This document shows positions 1-7,021 of a DNA stretch of 11,107 nucleotides, one piece after another. Positions within the stretch are counted from its first letter, which is position 1. Every line of letters begins with the position of its first letter. The DNA is taken from assembly GCA_028714615.1 (NCBI GenBank), contig JAQTMA010000061.1:1-11107 (forward strand), given 5' to 3'. Position numbers and translations under genes: made by a program. The notes beneath the pieces were generated by a model that made no database searches, was not told the origin of the DNA, and was given only the letters and a program-made list of their open reading frames with translations. This DNA is from Anaerolineaceae bacterium. Lineage in GTDB: Bacteria; Chloroflexota; Anaerolineae; Anaerolineales; Anaerolineaceae.

Positions 1-3000
1 GTAAATCTGCATCCGCCGTTTTCAAATCTGCCACTTGACTGGTCATAAAATTAAAGCGGTCTCGTACCTCTTGATACTCCCTTTGCGCTTCTGGGTTGAC
101 AGGCCCCATCCGGCGCATCTGGGCGCGTAACCTGGCTATATGGGCTTCCAAATCCGCTGGTACTTCGGGGATTTCAGGAAGTTGTTCGACCAGGCCTTCC
201 AATGGTAACGCTATCGGACCGGCTACGTTCTCCTCGTATTCCAACGCGACCAGGCCAAAATCTTCTTCTATCCTTCTGCGCAGGTTATCCACCGCCTCAC
301 GCTGGCGGGTCATTTCCATTTGAGCCTGGCTGGCATAACGTTGTGCCACACCCAGCGCCTGTTGGGTAGCTGTTTCCACTTCCTGAAGGCGGGTATATTC
401 CTTTTCCGATCGGTGGACCTCTTTTTCTGCTGGTTCGATTTGCATGCGCAATGCTTCTATCTGTTCGAGCACTATGCTTTCTTGTTGGTGAAGCCGAATC
501 CTCTCGTTTTCCGCTGCGAGTATATCATTCTGCAGGCCTTCGATTCGTACCCTCAGGGATGCTTGCTGTTGGCGCGATTTCTCCAGCGTTTGCTGGTTGT
601 CCACCAGGCGGTTTTCAGCATCTTTTACGGCGCGGATGGCCACAGCCGCCGTTGTACTCCAATGTGCAACTTGAGACTGCAACTCATCCAGAGGTAGACT
701 TGCGAGTACCGTGCTGATCTGACTCACTTCTTCTCTGCGGGATTGTATCTCAGCTTGTAGTCTCCCGATCTCCTCTTCCCCTTCCAATTGCTCTTCACGA
801 GATCTACTTTGCTGAGCATCTATGGTCTTCCGCTGATTTGAATGCCATTCCACCTGCCGCCGGGCTTGTTCAAGTGAATATTTTCCAGATTGGGCCGCTT
901 CGGCTGTCTTCTCGAACTGAGTATTTGCCTCGCGCACCGCTTTTTCTAATACGCTCTCATTGGCGCGCCCCTGATTGTATCGGATCTCAAATTCGTTGAT
1001 CTTCTCATTCAAGGCTTGGATACGAATATCGATTTCGTCAGCCTGTTGTTGAAGCTCGCGCCTTTGTCGCGGATGGCTCAACGCAGCGCCCCGAGTCTCC
1101 CGTCCAGCGAAGATAGCCCCGCCGGCATGGAATACTTCACCTTGTAGAGTAACGGCTCGTGAAAATTCAGGCTCGGCTTGTAATAAGCGCCTGGCAGCAG
1201 CCCGGTCGCTGACAATTAGTACGGATCCTAACAACAGGGTTACAGCCTCCCGAATCCCTGCCGGTGCGTGCACCAAATTCGCTGCACATCCCAGGCAATC
1301 CGGGTCTTGCGGAGGAATGGGGGAAACCTGCCGGTTTACCCAATCCATAGGGAGTAATGCAGCGCGTCCTTTCCCCGAGCTCTTGAGAAAGTCCAACGCT
1401 TCCTCGGGATTATGCCCCGAATCTACAAATAGCACATCCAAGAACTCACCAAGTGCCGCAGCGATAGCGGTTTCATACATTGCAGGAACGTCCAATTGTG
1501 TACTGAGAGAGGTGAACCCTCCGGTTAGTCTTCCCTGGCGGTGAGCAAGTAGTAGTGTTTTTGCTCCTTCTGCCAACCCTGCAAAGGATTGCTCCGCTTG
1601 ATTGATTGCTTCGATCTGAACATTAAGGCGGGCATGATTACCTTCAAGACGTGTCCGGTCATCGAGGAGTAGCTTTCTTTCTCCATCCAACTCAGCCAAA
1701 GACAGTTGTAATTTCTGGAGGGTTGCCAGGGCATTCTTGCGATGATCTTCAGCAAGCTGGCGTTGCTCATTGATCTTTTGCAACCTGGATTGGGCTTTTT
1801 CCATCTCGACCTGGCTGGTCTGTAGAGCAGTTTGAGAGGCTTCCAGAGCCTTGACCTGAGCATTAATCCGATGAGTCATCTCATCCTGGTGTGCCTTCCG
1901 TTGAACCAGACGGGTTTCGGCTGAAACTAGGCGTTGGCGCGCTTCGCGCATCGCACGCTCAACTTGGCTTCGTTGGTCCACCCGTTCTTGTTGTGCTTTT
2001 CGAGCGGTTTCAACCTGAGTGTGCGCTTCCTGAAGTTCGCCGCTCAAGCGGCTATGTTCTCCCTGTACTTTCGCAATGCGTGCTTCTACTGCTTGGATCT
2101 CACCTTCCAAACGCGCTTGATCGCTTTGGTGGTCTTGGCATTGATTGGTGAAAGCGCGCTGGCGTTCTTCCAATATGGCCAGCTCACGGCTAATCTTTTC
2201 GCGATTCTGGTGCAGCTCTGAAGATCTACTGTACCAGTCATTCAGGCAATTACGGATTTCTCCAATTTGAGTTCGGAAAATAACTACTTCCTGGTTGACC
2301 TCTTCGTATCGTTTTTGCGCCTGTTCTAGACGACCTTCCTGGGCATGGAAGACTTCCTTGGTGTGCACCAGCTCGGTCTGCAACTGATGCCAATGGAAAC
2401 CATACCACTCCTTCAAAAGTTCGCGCAGATCCGACCGCAAGTGCTCATATTCCATTGCGCGGCGCGCCTGACGCTCCAGGCTATGTAACCGCGGTTCGAG
2501 TTCCGCAAGAATATCCTGGACCCGTTCCAGGTTTCTTCGGGTAGTTTCCAGACGATTAATCGATTCTTCCCGGCGAGCGCGATATAGGCCGATTCCCGCC
2601 GCTTCTTCGAATAGACGGCGACGTTCCTCTGGTTTTAATGCCAGGGCTGCATCCACCAAGCCCTGACCGATGATGGTGTACGTGCGCTCAGCCAATCCCG
2701 ATTGAGCTAAAAGCTCAGAGATCTCCCGCAAACGTACCCTTTGCCCGTTGAGCAGGTATTCATTATTCCCATCTCGGTAAGCCCGGCGGGTAATGGCTAC
2801 TTCTGAAAACTCGATTGGCAACCAATTATCATCGTTATCAAAGGTGATCGTCGCAGAAGCCATTCCAGCCCGTGCACGCTGCTCAGAGCCGTTAAAGATC
2901 ATATCCTCAGTTTTTCGACCGCGTAACAGGCTGTACGACTGTTCTCCAAGCACCCAGCGTAGCGCATCGGCAATGTTGGATTTTCCGGACCCATTCGGGC

Positions 3001-3097
3001 CGACGATCGCAGTCGTCATCCCCGGGAACTGAAATTCAGTCCGGCTGGCAAAGGTTTTATAGCCGTGTAATTCCAAGGATTTTAAGCGAGGAGGCAT
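1..3097 (-). CDS. smc: Chromosome segregation protein SMC (3' end beyond window)
   Basis: SMC is the ATPase of the bacterial condensin complex. It dimerises through a hinge and works with ScpA and ScpB to organise and segregate the chromosome. Reading the minus strand from the ATG at 3097 gives 1,032 uninterrupted codons. The N-terminal head begins MPPRLKSLELHGYKTFA. Walker A GPNGSGKS is at residues 33-40, followed by DALRWVLGEQS around 44-54. A long Gln/Glu/Arg-rich coiled coil runs from about 170 to 515. The hinge spans about 520-668 and includes the GRAALLPM and HAGGAIFAGR stretches. A second coiled coil follows. The MGPVNPEA motif near residue 990 marks the approach to the C-terminal head. 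About 150 residues are missing at the left edge, including the LSGGE signature and Walker B. The gene starts 22 bp after rnc, which ends in tandem TAA TAA. No Shine-Dalgarno is visible; the leader is pyrimidine-rich, so coupling to rnc is likely. Family call is very secure. Confidence 0.97.
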   Translation of the reverse strand, partial: MPPRLKSLELHGYKTFASRTEFQFPGMTTAIVGPNGSGKSNIADALRWVLGEQSYSLLRGRKTEDMIFNGSEQRARAGMASATITFDNDDNWLPIEFSEVAITRRAYRDGNNEYLLNGQRVRLREISELLAQSGLAERTYTIIGQGLVDAALALKPEERRRLFEEAAGIGLYRARREESINRLETTRRNLERVQDILAELEPRLHSLERQARRAMEYEHLRSDLRELLKEWYGFHWHQLQTELVHTKEVFHAQEGRLEQAQKRYEEVNQEVVIFRTQIGEIRNCLNDWYSRSSELHQNREKISRELAILEERQRAFTNQCQDHQSDQARLEGEIQAVEARIAKVQGEHSRLSGELQEAHTQVETARKAQQERVDQRSQVERAMREARQRLVSAETRLVQRKAHQDEMTHRINAQVKALEASQTALQTSQVEMEKAQSRLQKINEQRQLAEDHRKNALATLQKLQLSLAELDGERKLLLDDRTRLEGNHARLNVQIEAINQAEQSFAGLAEGAKTLLLAHRQGRLTGGFTSLSTQLDVPAMYETAIAAALGEFLDVLFVDSGHNPEEALDFLKSSGKGRAALLPMDWVNRQVSPIPPQDPDCLGCAANLVHAPAGIREAVTLLLGSVLIVSDRAAARRLLQAEPEFSRAVTLQGEVFHAGGAIFAGRETRGAALSHPRQRRELQQQADEIDIRIQALNEKINEFEIRYNQGRANESVLEKAVREANTQFEKTAEAAQSGKYSLEQARRQVEWHSNQRKTIDAQQSRSREEQLEGEEEIGRLQAEIQSRREEVSQISTVLASLPLDELQSQVAHWSTTAAVAIRAVKDAENRLVDNQQTLEKSRQQQASLRVRIEGLQNDILAAENERIRLHQQESIVLEQIEALRMQIEPAEKEVHRSEKEYTRLQEVETATQQALGVAQRYASQAQMEMTRQREAVDNLRRRIEEDFGLVALEYEENVAGPIALPLEGLVEQLPEIPEVPADLEAHIARLRAQMRRMGPVNPEAQREYQEVRDRFNFMTSQVADLKTADADL

Positions 3098-3119
3098 ACG
3101 CGAAGAGGGGAGGCGATTA

Positions 3120-3842
3120 TTAGAAGATATCCAATCCTAAGGTGCTTAAAGCTGCCCGGGCAGCAGCTTTTGCTGCAACCTGCTTGCTATGTCCAGTCCC
3201 GGTGCCATAAACCTGCCCGGAGATCACTACATCAACTTCAAAAATCTTGGCATGGTCTGGGCCGATGGCGCTACGGGTTACATATTGAGGAGCCGGATAC
3301 CCCTGGGCTTGCGCCCACTCTTGAAACTTGCTCTTCGGATCCTCATTTTTGTGCATAACCAGGATATAATCCGAGGCTTCTTCCAGAAAGGGGGAGATAA
3401 ATCGGACGACTTCTTGGATGCCGGCATTCAAGTAAATTGCGCCAATCACTGCTTCAAAGGTGTCGCATAGTAATGCCGCCCGTTCTCGACCGCCGGCTGA
3501 AACCTCACCCCGTCCCAGGCGCATGGCTTTTCCCAGGTTGATTTGCCGTCCGAATTCTGCCAATTGCTCCGTGTGGACCAGGGCAGATCGCATTCGGGTC
3601 AGATCGCCTTCGGGCATTTCAGGAAAATGGTTATACAACCAGGCGCCAACCACAAAATCGAGTACAGCATCTCCCAGGAACTCAAGGCGTTCGTTGTCTT
3701 CAATCGCCTCCGGGTGCTCGTTGAGATAAGATCGGTGCGTTAATGCTCTACCGAGCAACATGGAGTCAGTAAAAGGCAGTTTGAGTCGTTCTGCCAGGTC
3801 ATTTGGAGACTCCTCCACGTGGCCATTGGAATTTATGTACAT
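3120..3842 (-). CDS. rnc: Ribonuclease III
   Basis: RNase III cuts double-stranded RNA with Mg2+ and processes rRNA precursors and some mRNAs in the cytoplasm. The 240-residue length is typical. The signature NERLEFLGDAV is at 50-60. By family alignment the metal ligands are E51, E54, D58, D127 and E130, the last two in CDTFEA, so the catalytic set is intact. A double-stranded-RNA-binding domain spans about 168-237, starting DPKSKFQEWAQ and ending in an Ala-rich helix (KQVAAKAAARAAL). The ATG at 3842 has an AGGAG ribosome site at 3849-3853, six bases upstream. The gene lies 80 bp after moaDE and 22 bp before smc. Pairing of rnc with smc is common in bacteria, for example in Bacillus. The 80-bp leader can fold into a hairpin and holds a possible 28-codon ORF, both listed separately. 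Confidence 0.97.
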   Translation of the reverse strand: MYINSNGHVEESPNDLAERLKLPFTDSMLLGRALTHRSYLNEHPEAIEDNERLEFLGDAVLDFVVGAWLYNHFPEMPEGDLTRMRSALVHTEQLAEFGRQINLGKAMRLGRGEVSAGGRERAALLCDTFEAVIGAIYLNAGIQEVVRFISPFLEEASDYILVMHKNEDPKSKFQEWAQAQGYPAPQYVTRSAIGPDHAKIFEVDVVISGQVYGTGTGHSKQVAAKAAARAALSTLGLDIF

Positions 3843-3919
3843 ATTGATCTCCTGAGAACTCGGGGAGCGCCAGCCTCACACGAACTGGTGGAGCTGGCGG
3901 CCCGCGCGTTCATTTCCAT
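3833..3919 (-). other. Possible 28-codon upstream ORF overlapping the rnc start
   Basis: Directly after the moaDE stop, an ATG at 3919 is preceded by AAGGA about seven bases upstream. The frame runs 28 codons, beginning MEMNARAASS, to a TAA at 3833-3835. It overlaps the first codons of rnc by 10 bp in another frame. The overlap would suit translational coupling of rnc. The peptide resembles no family I know. An ORF this short can occur by chance, so it is listed as a possibility only. Confidence 0.2.
3868..3899 (-). promoter_or_regulatory. Hairpin in the rnc 5' leader
   Basis: A seven-base perfect inverted repeat, CGCCAGC at 3868-3874 and GCTGGCG at 3893-3899, encloses an 18-nt loop that can pair further imperfectly. 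No T-run follows on the minus strand, so it is not a simple terminator. It lies 15 bases upstream of the rnc ribosome-binding site, in the moaDE-rnc gap. In E. coli, RNase III cuts a hairpin in its own leader to control its level. A similar role here is inference only. Confidence 0.4.
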
Positions 3920-3922
3920 GAA

Positions 3923-4633
3923 TTATCCTTTATCGCTATGGGAGGGAGTATATTCTCCTTCAACCCATACCTGACCCATCGTCCCAATTTCCTTCTTCCA
4001 GATGGGGACAATTTCTTTTAAGCGGTCGATCCCAAACCTGGCTGCCTCAAACACACCGGTATCTCGATGGGCGGCTGAGCACGCAATGATCACGGTCGGT
4101 GTTTTCGGATCGAGAATGCCAATCCTCTGTACGATGGCAATTCCTTCAACCTCCGGCCATCGCCTTCGAATCTCTTCAGCCACCTGGTGCATCTTGGCTT
4201 CAGCCATTGGGACGTAAGCCTGATACTCCAACCGTTCCGTCTCATGAGGGTTACCCCGGTGGGTTTCTCCTCGGACGATGCCCGTAAACATACATACGGC
4301 GCCTGTCGTCTTCAATGTTATCTGGTTCACCAGGCCATTAAGATCGATGGTGTTTTCAGAAACCTGCACAATCGTAGAAAATGTTGTTCCACCGGAAACT
4401 GGCGGGAACAAAGCAACTTCTGCGCCGCCAGGCACCACATCTTCGTCGAAGGCGAATTCCTGATTGACAGCTACCAACATACTGTGTAAACCCTTCTCTA
4501 ACTGAGGAAAACGCTCGATCAGGCAGCTTTTTAGATCGGAAACCCGGGCTCCGTCTGGGATTTCGATCTGAGCCCGGTGGGTTCCGGCTTGTTCCCTCAA
4601 ACTGGCAAAGAATAATACTTGTATCGGATTCAT
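3923..4633 (-). CDS. moaDE: Molybdopterin synthase, MoaD-MoaE fusion
   Basis: Molybdopterin synthase converts cyclic pyranopterin monophosphate to molybdopterin by adding two sulfurs carried as a thiocarboxylate on MoaD; MoaE is the catalytic subunit. Both are in this one 236-residue chain. Residues 1-82 are a MoaD ubiquitin-like fold, starting MNPIQVLFFASLRE and ending ALFPPVSGG. Residues from about 84 on are MoaE, with GAVCMFTGIVRG, AHRDTGVFEAAR (H189, R190) and PIWKKE. K206 and K213 match the active-site lysines of MoaE. The MoaD Gly-Gly (81-82) is internal, so it must be released by cleavage before a thiocarboxylate can form. Cleavage of this kind is reported for the M. tuberculosis fusion MoaX. 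The moaC stop at 4637-4639 is followed by TTG then ATG; I chose the ATG at 4633, but the TTG at 4636 is possible. The ribosome site is weak, so coupling to moaC is likely. Confidence 0.93.
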   Translation of the reverse strand: MNPIQVLFFASLREQAGTHRAQIEIPDGARVSDLKSCLIERFPQLEKGLHSMLVAVNQEFAFDEDVVPGGAEVALFPPVSGGTTFSTIVQVSENTIDLNGLVNQITLKTTGAVCMFTGIVRGETHRGNPHETERLEYQAYVPMAEAKMHQVAEEIRRRWPEVEGIAIVQRIGILDPKTPTVIIACSAAHRDTGVFEAARFGIDRLKEIVPIWKKEIGTMGQVWVEGEYTPSHSDKG

Positions 4634-4636
4634 CAA

Positions 4637-5119
4637 TCACTCGTTGATTACATCACCGCTGCGCCCGCCGTGCTTCTCTATCAAACGGATGTTTTGGATT
4701 CGCATGGTCTTTTCAACCGCTTTAGCCATATCATATACAGTTAAGGCTGCTATCGAGACGGCGGTCAATGCTTCCATTTCCGCACCGGTCTGTGCTTTTG
4801 TTCGCGCTGTCGCTCGAATCAGGATGCCTGGTAAACCGGGTTCTGGCGTCAACTCCACTTCAACCTGGGTCAGCGGTAAGGTATGACATAACGGAATTAA
4901 TTCAGAAGTCCGCTTCGCGGCCAGGATACCTGCGATTTGTGCCACCGTAAGAACGTCGCCTTTTTGAATCAACCCGGCTTGGACCAGCTCAAGCGTCTTC
5001 GACTGCATGACGATTTCACCGGCAGCTATCGCGGTACGCTCAGTGACAGCTTTCGCACCCACATCGACCATGTGGGCATTCCCTTTCTCGTCCAGATGGC
5101 TCAAGCGTTTCTCCGGCAT
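4637..5119 (-). CDS. moaC: Cyclic pyranopterin monophosphate synthase MoaC
   Basis: MoaC acts just after MoaA in molybdenum-cofactor synthesis, turning the 3',8-cyclo-GTP intermediate into cyclic pyranopterin monophosphate. The length, 160 residues, is normal. Family motifs appear in order: [15 protein letters not shown] at 6-20, [15 protein letters not shown] at 69-83, [20 protein letters not shown] at 111-130, and [11 protein letters not shown] at 146-156. K53, H79, E114, D130, K133 and K149 correspond to the conserved active-site positions. The usual CHP is CHT here, a mild variation. The gene opens the minus-strand cluster and nearly abuts moaDE, whose product performs the next step. A TATAAT box ends only six bases before the ATG at 5119 and there is no ribosome-binding site at normal spacing, so the message may be leaderless. 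moaA is not in the window. Confidence 0.97.
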   Translation of the reverse strand: MPEKRLSHLDEKGNAHMVDVGAKAVTERTAIAAGEIVMQSKTLELVQAGLIQKGDVLTVAQIAGILAAKRTSELIPLCHTLPLTQVEVELTPEPGLPGILIRATARTKAQTGAEMEALTAVSIAALTVYDMAKAVEKTMRIQNIRLIEKHGGRSGDVINE

Positions 5120-5125
5120 AACTGA

Positions 5126-5154
5126 ATTATACCCGAGACTATCCGCTCCTCGAA
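5126..5154 (-). promoter_or_regulatory. Promoter for moaC (leaderless type)
   Basis: A perfect TATAAT lies at 5126-5131 on the minus strand, six bases from the moaC ATG. Transcription would begin at or next to the start codon. With a 17-bp spacer the -35 position (5149-5154) reads TTCGAG, a weak match. The -10 is convincing and the -35 is not. Confidence 0.6.
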
Positions 5155-5162
5155 TCCGGATT
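5153..5162. promoter_or_regulatory. Palindrome AATCCGGATT, candidate operator
   Basis: A perfect 10-bp palindrome sits within 3 bp of the middle of the 82-bp moaC-scpA gap. It overlaps the presumed -35 of moaC and lies just upstream of that of scpA. A regulator bound here could affect both genes. A 10-bp palindrome can arise by chance, so the role is inferred from position. Confidence 0.3.
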
Positions 5163-5188
5163 ATGCGGGGACGCAGCCTCCCTTCTGC

Positions 5189-5194
5189 TATAAT
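5189..5194 (+). promoter_or_regulatory. -10 box for scpA (leaderless type)
   Basis: A perfect TATAAT lies seven bases before the GTG chosen as the scpA start. No -35 close to TTGACA is seen 16-18 bases upstream, where the sequence is G-rich. As with moaC, transcription would start at about the initiation codon. Confidence 0.6.
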
Positions 5195-5201
5195 AGGCTC
5201 C

Positions 5202-5981
5202 GTGAGTACACAAGTGGCTGGATATCAAACAGAAAAGTACACTGTAACCACACCCGTCTACGCCGGACCGTTGGACCTATTGCTTGATTTGATCGAGCGG
5301 GCGGAGCTCGATATCACCAATGTTGCCCTGGCTATTGTCACAGATCAGTATTTAGCATACTTGCGGACAATTGAAGACCGCGACCCTGCAGAGGTATCTG
5401 CCTTTCTCGTGATCGCGGCGAAATTGGTTCAGATTAAATCAGAAGCCCTCTTACCCCGACCAGTCATCAGGCAAGAAGGAGAAGAGGATTTGGGGGAAAG
5501 CCTTGCCCGCCAACTGATTGCTTACCGGCGCTATAAACAAATTGCGGTTTGGTTAAACGAGCGCGAAGAGGCTAATCTGCAAACCTTTTTGCATGTACCG
5601 CCTCATGTTTCGGTTGAGGAACGAGTAGATTTGAGTAGTGTTACATTGGCTGACCTTGTTGATGCCGCTCGGACGGTTTATGCTCCTCGCCTGACAAAAC
5701 CGTTACTCAGCACGGTTGTTTCCATCCCACTCCTCACCATTCGAGATAAGATCCGTTCGATTATCCACGCGCTGAAAGAACGCGGACAGATTACCTTTAC
5801 CGGTATGCTGAATGGGAAGCGCTCCAGAATTGATGTAGTTGTGACCTTTTTGGCGATGTTGGAATTAATCAAGCAGCACTTGATCTCCACCCGCCAAGAT
5901 GCCCTATTCGCTGAAATCGAATGTATGGCGATAGATGACATTAACGAAACCGATGATCTTTCTCTTGATCTCTTAGAATAG
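5202..5981 (+). CDS. scpA: Segregation and condensation protein A (kleisin)
   Basis: ScpA is the kleisin that bridges the two SMC heads and, with ScpB, completes the condensin ring. The 259-residue product shows the N-terminal kleisin motif [17 protein letters not shown] at 22-38 and the helix [15 protein letters not shown] at 71-85. A charged linker follows. The C-terminal winged helix contains [28 protein letters not shown] at about 197-224. The frame is open back to 5007 inside antisense moaC. GTG at 5202 is preferred because a TATAAT ends seven bases before it and leaves a normal-length N-terminus. An ATG at 5163 would place that box inside the gene. The gene diverges from the cluster that ends in smc, its partner. 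The usual neighbour scpB is absent from the window: the next gene is an unrelated membrane protein. Confidence 0.94.
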   Translation: MSTQVAGYQTEKYTVTTPVYAGPLDLLLDLIERAELDITNVALAIVTDQYLAYLRTIEDRDPAEVSAFLVIAAKLVQIKSEALLPRPVIRQEGEEDLGESLARQLIAYRRYKQIAVWLNEREEANLQTFLHVPPHVSVEERVDLSSVTLADLVDAARTVYAPRLTKPLLSTVVSIPLLTIRDKIRSIIHALKERGQITFTGMLNGKRSRIDVVVTFLAMLELIKQHLISTRQDALFAEIECMAIDDINETDDLSLDLLE

Positions 5982-6040
5982 GTCATCATGAAAGCTTAGC
6001 GGAATTTCATGTCGTGATTCCCAACATTTGCAAATTCCAG

Positions 6041-6069
6041 TTGCGGTTTGCTCTAAATACCTGTACAAT
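6041..6069 (+). promoter_or_regulatory. Possible upstream promoter for the 6134 gene
   Basis: TTGCGG at 6041-6046 and TACAAT at 6064-6069 are separated by exactly 17 bases. The -10 overlaps an 11-bp palindrome, ACAATAATTGT (6065-6075), that could bind a regulator. The -35 matches only TTG of the consensus, so this is a candidate. Confidence 0.35.
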
Positions 6070-6107
6070 AATTGTGATATATGATGATAAATGATGGATT
6101 TATTCTT

Positions 6108-6116
6108 TGTTATAAT
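6108..6116 (+). promoter_or_regulatory. Extended -10 promoter for the 6134 gene
   Basis: TGT followed by TATAAT (6111-6116) is an extended -10 element 17 bases before the ATG at 6134. The leader would be about ten bases and just hold the AGGGAG ribosome site at 6126-6131. The surroundings are very AT-rich with repeated ATGAT words, and no good -35 is seen. Confidence 0.5.
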
Positions 6117-6133
6117 GGATTCAGTAGGGAGAT

Positions 6134-6586
6134 ATGGAAGATAACCAAGCAATCGCTCCAATGAATGCTCCGGTATCTGGGGCAGCCAGAATTGAACAAC
6201 CTAAAAGCAGCCGGGGGCCGATCATCATTGTTGCCATAGTAGCGGTAGTCATCCTGGTAGCTATCGTTGCTGGCATCGTATTTCTTGCGCGTTCCGATAT
6301 CGCCACAACAGGCAAGGTACGCGATATTTTTATTATTTTTATGGCATTAGAGTTTCTAGTTATCGGTGTTGCCTTAACCGTTCTTATGGTTCAGCTTGCA
6401 ACCCTAATTAACCTTCTCCAAAACGAGATCAAACCGATCTTAACTTCCACGAGTGAGACGGTCAGCACATTAAGAGGCACGATTACTTTTTTGAGTGATA
6501 ATTTGGTTGAGCCTGTTATCAGAATGAATGAATACCTGGCGGCGATCAAGCGCCTGCTTGATCTGCTTCACCTGGTAAGGCGTTAA
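6134..6586 (+). CDS. Membrane protein of unknown function, two helices
   Basis: I do not recognise a named family with certainty. The 150-residue product has a polar, Pro/Ala-containing N-terminus of about 28 residues. Two hydrophobic segments follow, about 29-52 (rich in Ile, Val, Ala) and 64-92. The amphipathic C-terminal tail contains NEIKPILTSTSETVSTLRG and ends in VRR. The tail and the position just before a ytxH-type gene recall the DUF948 (YtxG) proteins that precede YtxH in Bacillus, but those have a single N-terminal helix, so the link is tentative. AGGGAG lies only two bases from the ATG at 6134, a short spacing; an ATG ten codons in is an alternative start. The gene is probably co-transcribed with the next one, 57 bp downstream. 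Confidence 0.85.
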   Translation: MEDNQAIAPMNAPVSGAARIEQPKSSRGPIIIVAIVAVVILVAIVAGIVFLARSDIATTGKVRDIFIIFMALEFLVIGVALTVLMVQLATLINLLQNEIKPILTSTSETVSTLRGTITFLSDNLVEPVIRMNEYLAAIKRLLDLLHLVRR

Positions 6587-6643
6587 CACCATATTGTTTC
6601 GCTTGCGATCTTTCCGTTCTATCAGGGTGTGAAAGGAGTCAAA

Positions 6644-7006
6644 ATGTCGGATCGTGATGATTTTTCGAGCTTTTTACTTGGATTTCTAGTTGGTGGGTTG
6701 ACCGGAGCTGTGGTTTCCCTCCTTATGGCTCCCCAGTCTGGTGAGGAAACCCGGGCAGTACTGCGGGAGAAGGCCATCGAATTGAAAGACATGGCCACAG
6801 AAACAGCGGAAGATGCATATGCGCGCGCAGAAGCGGCGGCTGCTGAAGCGCGTGATCGTGCCACCGAATGGGCTTCGATTGCCCGTGAACGAGCTGAGGA
6901 TCTCCAGCGCAGAGGACAGGTTGTTCTAGAATCGGCGCGAAGAACGTCCAAAGAAAGCCCAGTTGCCGGCCCGTCCGAACCGGAAAACCCGTCGCCGGCA
7001 ATATAG
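6644..7006 (+). CDS. YtxH domain-containing protein
   Basis: This small single-helix protein is of the YtxH family (related to general-stress proteins of Bacillus); its molecular role is unknown. Residues 8-28 form a Gly-rich membrane segment (LLGFLVGGLTGAVVSLL), followed directly by the family hallmark MAPQSGEETR at 28-37. The rest is a charged Ala/Glu/Arg-rich helix to about residue 100, recalling coiled-coil or LEA-like repeats, then a Pro/Ser-rich tail. The ATG at 6644 is chosen because AAGGAG at 6633-6638 lies five bases before it; the in-frame GTG at 6629 is upstream of that site and unlikely. Length is 120 residues. It ends shortly before a strong hairpin shared with nnr. Envelope or stress function is an inference from the family. 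Confidence 0.93.
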   Translation: MSDRDDFSSFLLGFLVGGLTGAVVSLLMAPQSGEETRAVLREKAIELKDMATETAEDAYARAEAAAAEARDRATEWASIARERAEDLQRRGQVVLESARRTSKESPVAGPSEPENPSPAI

Positions 7007-7021
7007 CGGCTCTTTACTATC

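Noticed and set aside
1525..1863. 112-codon minus-strand ORF inside smc
   Set aside because: It is in another frame of smc. The smc frame is open throughout and gives a clear coiled coil and hinge.
5007..5201. Upstream extension of scpA through antisense moaC
   Set aside because: The added 65 residues have no kleisin similarity and lie opposite moaC. A -10 box directly before the GTG at 5202 marks the later start.
6001..6038. GGAATTT / AAATTCC inverted repeat as a scpA terminator
   Set aside because: The stem is only seven bases, AT-rich, with a 24-base loop and no T-run after it.
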